Under the pieces are notes generated by a model. It did not search any database. It saw only the letters and a program-made list of their open reading frames with translations, and was not told where the DNA came from. Made by a program: the position numbers and the translations under genes. DNA of 64,000 bases from Hypericum androsaemum. Lineage: Eukaryota > Streptophyta > Magnoliopsida > Malpighiales > Hypericaceae. Each line of letters begins with the position of its first letter. Position 1 is the stretch's first letter. Of the stretch, positions 59,809 through 64,000 are shown piece by piece. The stretch is from positions 3,802,109 through 3,866,108 of the forward strand of contig OZ023195.1 of the NCBI GenBank assembly GCA_963995505.1, read 5' to 3'.

Positions 59809-60839
59809 GAAAAAAGTTTACTTAAGTATAGTGTGGTTTTACATTTTCTTTTTTTAGTATCTTGTATTTTGACTTTATTTTTGTAGGTGACTGAAGTTTC
59901 CGAAAGTGGCCACTATTTGTGATAAATTTTTAACCGGGTTAATTTTTTCAACCAGACTATACACATCAGCACCACATCATCTCCACGTCGTATTTTTCTA
60001 TCCTAAGTAGCATTGACGTGGCAAAATTACAAAACCCTAAATTTTCTAATCCTAATTAAAAAATCCCAAACCAAAAAAGAACATTTAGTTGTCCCTTCCC
60101 CTCTCTCGCATACCACCCCTCCCTCACATACCACCCATTGAACCCCCTCCATCTCTTGCAAAAGCTTAACCAAAAACAAGCACAAGGATAAAGTCAAAAG
60201 CAAGCAGCAAGCAGCATGGAAGGGGGTTGTCCCTTGCCTTTTAACCAAAAGCAAGCAGCAGGCACCAAACGTAACCAAAATCTTTTGCAGTATTGGCACT
60301 TTTGATCTCGCTTTTGATTGAGTTGTCATTCAGACGAGGCCATACCTTGATATCGTCATGTCGCGTAAATATTACTCTGACTGGGCCAATACTTCGCACT
60401 CCCAATAGAACATTGAGTTTGTTTTATATGTAGGAGAAGATAGAGCAAAAAAATAGCTTGTATTCTTGAATCTAAGAAAATAATTTTCATCCCTTTTATT
60501 ACACTCCCAGTAACTATCTTCATAGAGAGAGGAAGGGGTGGTATGCGAGGGAGGGGGAATGGGTAACTAAATATTTTTTGGGTTTGGGTTTTAATTAGTG
60601 TTAGAAAAATTGGAGTTTTGTAATTTTGTTATATCATTGCCACTTAGGATATAAAAAACGAAGAGGAGATGACGTGAAGCTGATGTATATGGTTCAGTTG
60701 TAAAAATTAACCACATTTAAAAATTTATCAATAATGGTGTCACTTTCGGAAATCTCTATCACCTAAAAAATAAAGTCAAACTACATGGTACTAAGATAAA
60801 AAAATGTGAAACTACAAGGTACTTAAGTAAACTTTTACC
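59809..60839. mobile_element. Mutator-like element with about 310-bp inverted arms
   Basis: 1031 bp flanked by perfect 9-bp TATAATTAA (59800-59808 and 60840-60848). Left arm begins GAAAAAAGTTTACTTAAGTA; the inverted right arm GGTAAAAGTTTACTTAAGTA. Arms continue through TTTGACTTTATTTTTGTAGG, TTTCCGAAAGTG and CGCATACCACCCC. The central 350 bp is unremarkable and has repeated AACCAAAAGCAAGCAGCA-like phrases. Non-autonomous. Confidence 0.9.
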
Positions 60840-60876
60840 TATAATTAATGAATAACTTTCCAAAGTTCGAGGATGT

Positions 60877-62980
60877 TGATGCGCTTGAAAAATGCACATT
60901 TTGTCACGTCATTTTAGGGTCATTTAGACCCATTTTTTAATCTTTATGTGTTGAGTCTAGTGTCTTTTACGTTATTTTTAGGTTCGTTGCCTTGAATGGT
61001 TTAACGTGTTGTATTTATGGTCTTTTGGAGGCATTTGGAGTGGTTCGGGACCAACAGGAGCGGACACGGACGAAAGCTCAAGGTGGAGAGACTAAAACTA
61101 GGATCCAGAAGCCACCGAACGCTAGCCGAGCGGTGGATTCGAGCTACCAAAGTCCTTGAATGCCGCCGGGCGGCAGACTTTCCCGCCTGTCGGCGGGTTC
61201 GTCTGGCAGACGCACTTAAAAATCCATAAATTTTTGCTCTGGCATCGGATTAAGCATATCGTCTACCATTGGAAAGCTAAGACAAAGATCTACATTTTTC
61301 TGGAATGACCAAAGACCAATTCAGAGCGAAAGACAGCAAAAATCATGCATCTTTGTCGGCCTATGAACTTGAGCGGGCACCGGACGGCGAGTGCGAGGCA
61401 GTTTGCACAGGGCTAAAAATGGCCATTTCGTTCTTGTACTCATACTAGCTCTTTAGGGTTTTGTTGGGGGCCTATAAATAGACCATTTAAGTCCCTATTT
61501 CAACTTGTCCATTCATTTGTGTGGTTTGGCCACTTAGAACAACCAACACTTCTCTCTCTCTCTCTCTCTCTCGCTCTCTCTAAGGAAGGAAGCAAATAAG
61601 CATTGAAGAAGGAGGACCTTTTGACATGTTTTGAGCCGAAGAATGAGACCACCGTCTCCTATTTTGTTCATGAGGTGCCTATATATTTTTGGCTAATTGG
61701 GGTATCCTGCAGACACTTATTTTGTCTCTTTCAAGTGGGTATTTTGCAGGAGGATGGAGGCCATTTTTGAGCAAGTTGAGCCTAGAGCCTTAAAGCCAAA
61801 CCTCCTAATTTCTCCCTTGTTTAACCCTCTTGAGCCTTAAGCCATTCTTTGATTATATACATACCATGATTGACCTCTTATCTAAATTTGTCCCCACCTT
61901 TGACACTTAGTCCGAGGAAGCACTTATAAGATAATCTTATGGGATTGATTGTAAGAGAAACATGGTAGAATAGGCTTTTATGGTGGGTATGAATAATTGG
62001 AAAATCGGGTAGAAAAGGCCAACATATGATGCCAAGCTTTGCCGAGTTCTAAAAAAATTGCCAGTGTGAATAAATGAAGAAAAAGAAAAGAAAGGAAAAA
62101 GAAAAGAGAAAAGTAGAAAAGAAAAGAAAAGAAAAAGAAGAAAAGCAGCAAAAAAGAGGAAGTTGTAGTATGAATAAGGTAATCAAATAATAGGCAAAGC
62201 TTGTGCTTCAAGGTCATAGGTCTTGGGTGAATACTGGGTATAAGTGCCTCTATATATAGGGTGAGTGTATTAGAATAGACGAGGACTAGTATACCTTTGT
62301 AACAAGCTCCTCAGATTGGGTGGCTTAGCTACTTTCCAAATATTTATTCTCACCTTTACTTTAACAACCCCATTTTAACCCAAGCAAAAGTCCCCTTGAT
62401 CGCAATCCCCATATCATTTGAGACAATCCCGAGTGGGAGTAGGATATCTCATGACCCTGGACGTATTCACGAGTGATAGGAAGTTGACTATGAAACAGTG
62501 AGAATAAATGATTTCCTATCGTCTGAGTCGTCAACCCTCACAAGCCTCACCCACTTCGGGTTAATGCTTGTTTAAACTCTGGAGGGTGTAGTCCTTACGT
62601 ATTCTTACTTTTGCACTCGGGAGGAGTGACCAGGATCCCCCTAATACCTTCTTTGTGGCGTGATGGACTTAGCCGTGAAGCGTCATGCCTTAGTTCACTT
62701 AGGCCGACCACGAGTGTAATAAGCCCATGAAAGACTTAGTTATGAGGGATGCGTTCATGTGATTGCCTTGCCCACTACTTCTATTCTTGGTTACCTAAGT
62801 TTGTTTATATTAGTTTAGGTTGTTAATATTCTCCCTCTCGTAATTAAACATACCAATCACTATCTTACATATCGTCCGAAACTAATAAATAAGTCGAGTT
62901 GATACTCTAGATCCCACTCCTCATGATTCGATTTTTTTCCTACTCTCTTTATTATAACTGGGTGAAAAATCCCCTTGTCA
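60877..62980 (+). mobile_element. Gypsy (Athila/Tat-like) solo LTR or LTR-plus-tail derivative
   Basis: Starts TGATGCGCTTGAAAAATGC, ends CCCCTTGTCA, and is flanked by GATGT (60872-60876 and 62981-62985). TATAAATA is at 61473-61480, followed by a (TC)n tract (61550-61580). No coding region, primer site or internal LTR copy is seen, which favours a 2.1-kb solo LTR. Yet 61630-62500 aligns with the internal 3' region of the Athila element (minus strand, about 12000-11200), sharing TTGAGCCGAAG, CATGAGGTGCCTA, TAGAATAGACGAG and GATTGGGTGG. An internal-deletion derivative therefore remains possible. Confidence 0.65.
62073..62161 (+). repeat. Long purine (GAAAA)n tract
   Basis: About 90 bp almost wholly A and G. 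A pyrimidine run on plus at 11490-11537 (purine on the Athila sense strand) occupies the matching place in the homologous region. Confidence 0.85.
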
Positions 62981-62985
62981 GATGT

Positions 62986-64000
62986 GTTCCAAATCCAACT
63001 TGTCAATCAACCTTTTAATCTGCCTATTGGTAATCACTTGGTAATTATATTAGCAGCCTGATTGAGCCTGATTGGCACATGTGACATTCAGATATTCTCA
63101 TTCACGTTTTTCTTCTATAAAAAATACTTATCTTCGTTATGTCACGAAGGCCTTGGGACTGGATATTCTGGAAAATGTTAATTGTTGGTGAAATGCGTAA
63201 CTAGAGCAATAAACATCAAATTATTATCGTGTAGTATTGCTTTTTCACACAATACTTTGTGGATTTCAAAAATACTAACCCAATTGCAATTAATTAGGGG
63301 TTACTTGTTTGTTAGTTAGATAAAAGATGTGTCTCCTAAGACTATCTCAACCAACAACACAATCCAACCATCTAATAAATAATTAATTTCTCTCCACACA
63401 ACCTAATCCAACTTTTTTATATCTCCATCAATGATCGAACTTAACCCAAACCAACCTTTTAGAGAATTGAAAAGACATTATATAGATTTCTCTCTAGATG
63501 CGTTTATCTTTTACTACCCGACTTGTGGTTAGCAAATTTAGAATTTTAGTTATGGCAGCAGGTTTACCCTCTCCGGTTGCCCGTTTAGACCTTGGTCCTC
63601 GGTTAGACTTTTCTTTTTCTTTCTCCTCTCACCCCGTTCCTCTTGTTTCCCATCTCCTTCTGTAGATTTTCTTTTCTTTGGAATAAAGTTTTACATTTAG
63701 AGAAAAGAGATTATGTAATGAGAAAAAAAAAGAATTTTAGTTTGTGCATGAAAATATGTTAATATTGGGTTCTATTATAGAAATTGAAAAAATAACGAAC
63801 ATTCATGTTATTTATTTTTAATTTTATTAAAAGTTAATTATAATTTTTACAGCCACGCAGATTGTATCAACAAATATATGTTTCGACAAATAATAGTGTG
63901 TCATGTATCAATAAAATTAAATTGTGAAAGAATAAAAGAGAAAAGCAACCCGGCCTGGTTGGTGTTAGGGTCGGTTGGCCGACCTTCTTGACCAACCTCA
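62986..64000. other. Intergenic; possible LINE 3' end
   Basis: No gene recognised. The stretch 63513-63700 (ACCCGACTTGTGGTTAGC, TATGGCAGCAGGTTT, pyrimidine-rich then GGAATAAAG) resembles the 3' end of the retroposed unit at 57920-58085, so the two may share a LINE-type tail. No poly(A) tract with target duplication was found. Confidence 0.35.

Noticed and set aside
1..64000. CRISPR arrays, operons, riboswitches
   Set aside because: No regularly spaced short repeats or bacterial gene organisation; all evidence points to a plant nuclear genome.

Overview
The window looks like nuclear DNA of a flowering plant, most likely a eudicot. It is AT-rich, its few genes lie far apart, and it carries Ty1/copia and Ty3/gypsy LTR retrotransposons, Mutator-like (MULE), hAT-like and Emigrant-like DNA elements, and poly(A)-tailed LINE debris. 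The only intact, clearly recognisable host gene is an intronless AP2/ERF transcription factor on the minus strand (47506-48630). It resembles the ESR2/DORNROESCHEN-LIKE branch (group VIII) that acts in shoot and organ initiation. Other host-gene traces are a broken ribosomal protein eL27 copy (4596-4954), a small gene of the CLCxPTxHxGxFRCRLHR type interrupted by a TAG codon and with a copia element inserted just upstream of its ATG (29343-29573), and a Hikeshi-like fragment captured inside a Pack-MULE (53609-53868).

Layout. 1-7300 is mostly unassigned AT-rich sequence with two tandem duplications, an Emigrant-like MITE and the eL27 copy. 7300-25600 is a nested repeat block. A rearranged copia relic (9305-9384 and 22578-24924) was split by an Athila-type gypsy element (9385-22577, minus strand, 5-bp TSD CTCTC). 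The Athila element was itself hit by a 2.7-kb solo LTR (14365-17106, TSD CTTCG). 25800-27720 holds LINE 3' ends and a hAT-like element. 29590-36556 is a complete but coding-dead copia element (TSD CTATC) whose 5' LTR carries a hAT-like insertion and an inverted segment. 36800-39163 holds two long-inverted-repeat elements, 43905-46336 a deleted copia element, 47500-48830 the ERF gene, 53148-55105 a Pack-MULE and a second Emigrant-like MITE, 56815-58092 a poly(A) retroposed unit with an 18-bp TSD, 59809-60839 a MULE, and 60877-62980 a gypsy solo-LTR-like unit (TSD GATGT).

The insertions can be ordered. The copia relic came first, then Athila, then the solo LTR inside it. The Athila copy lacks both its protease active site and the whole RT/RNase H. 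The pol deletion is in frame and its two LTRs have almost the same length and look closely alike, so it may have been mobilised in trans. The copia element at 29.6-36.6 kb has no recognisable tRNA primer site beside its 5' LTR; instead its leader holds 14 nt perfectly complementary to its own LTR.

All calls come from reading the sequence and from remembered family features. No database search, alignment score or age estimate was computed. Boundaries supported by target-site duplications are exact to the base as read; the others are approximate.
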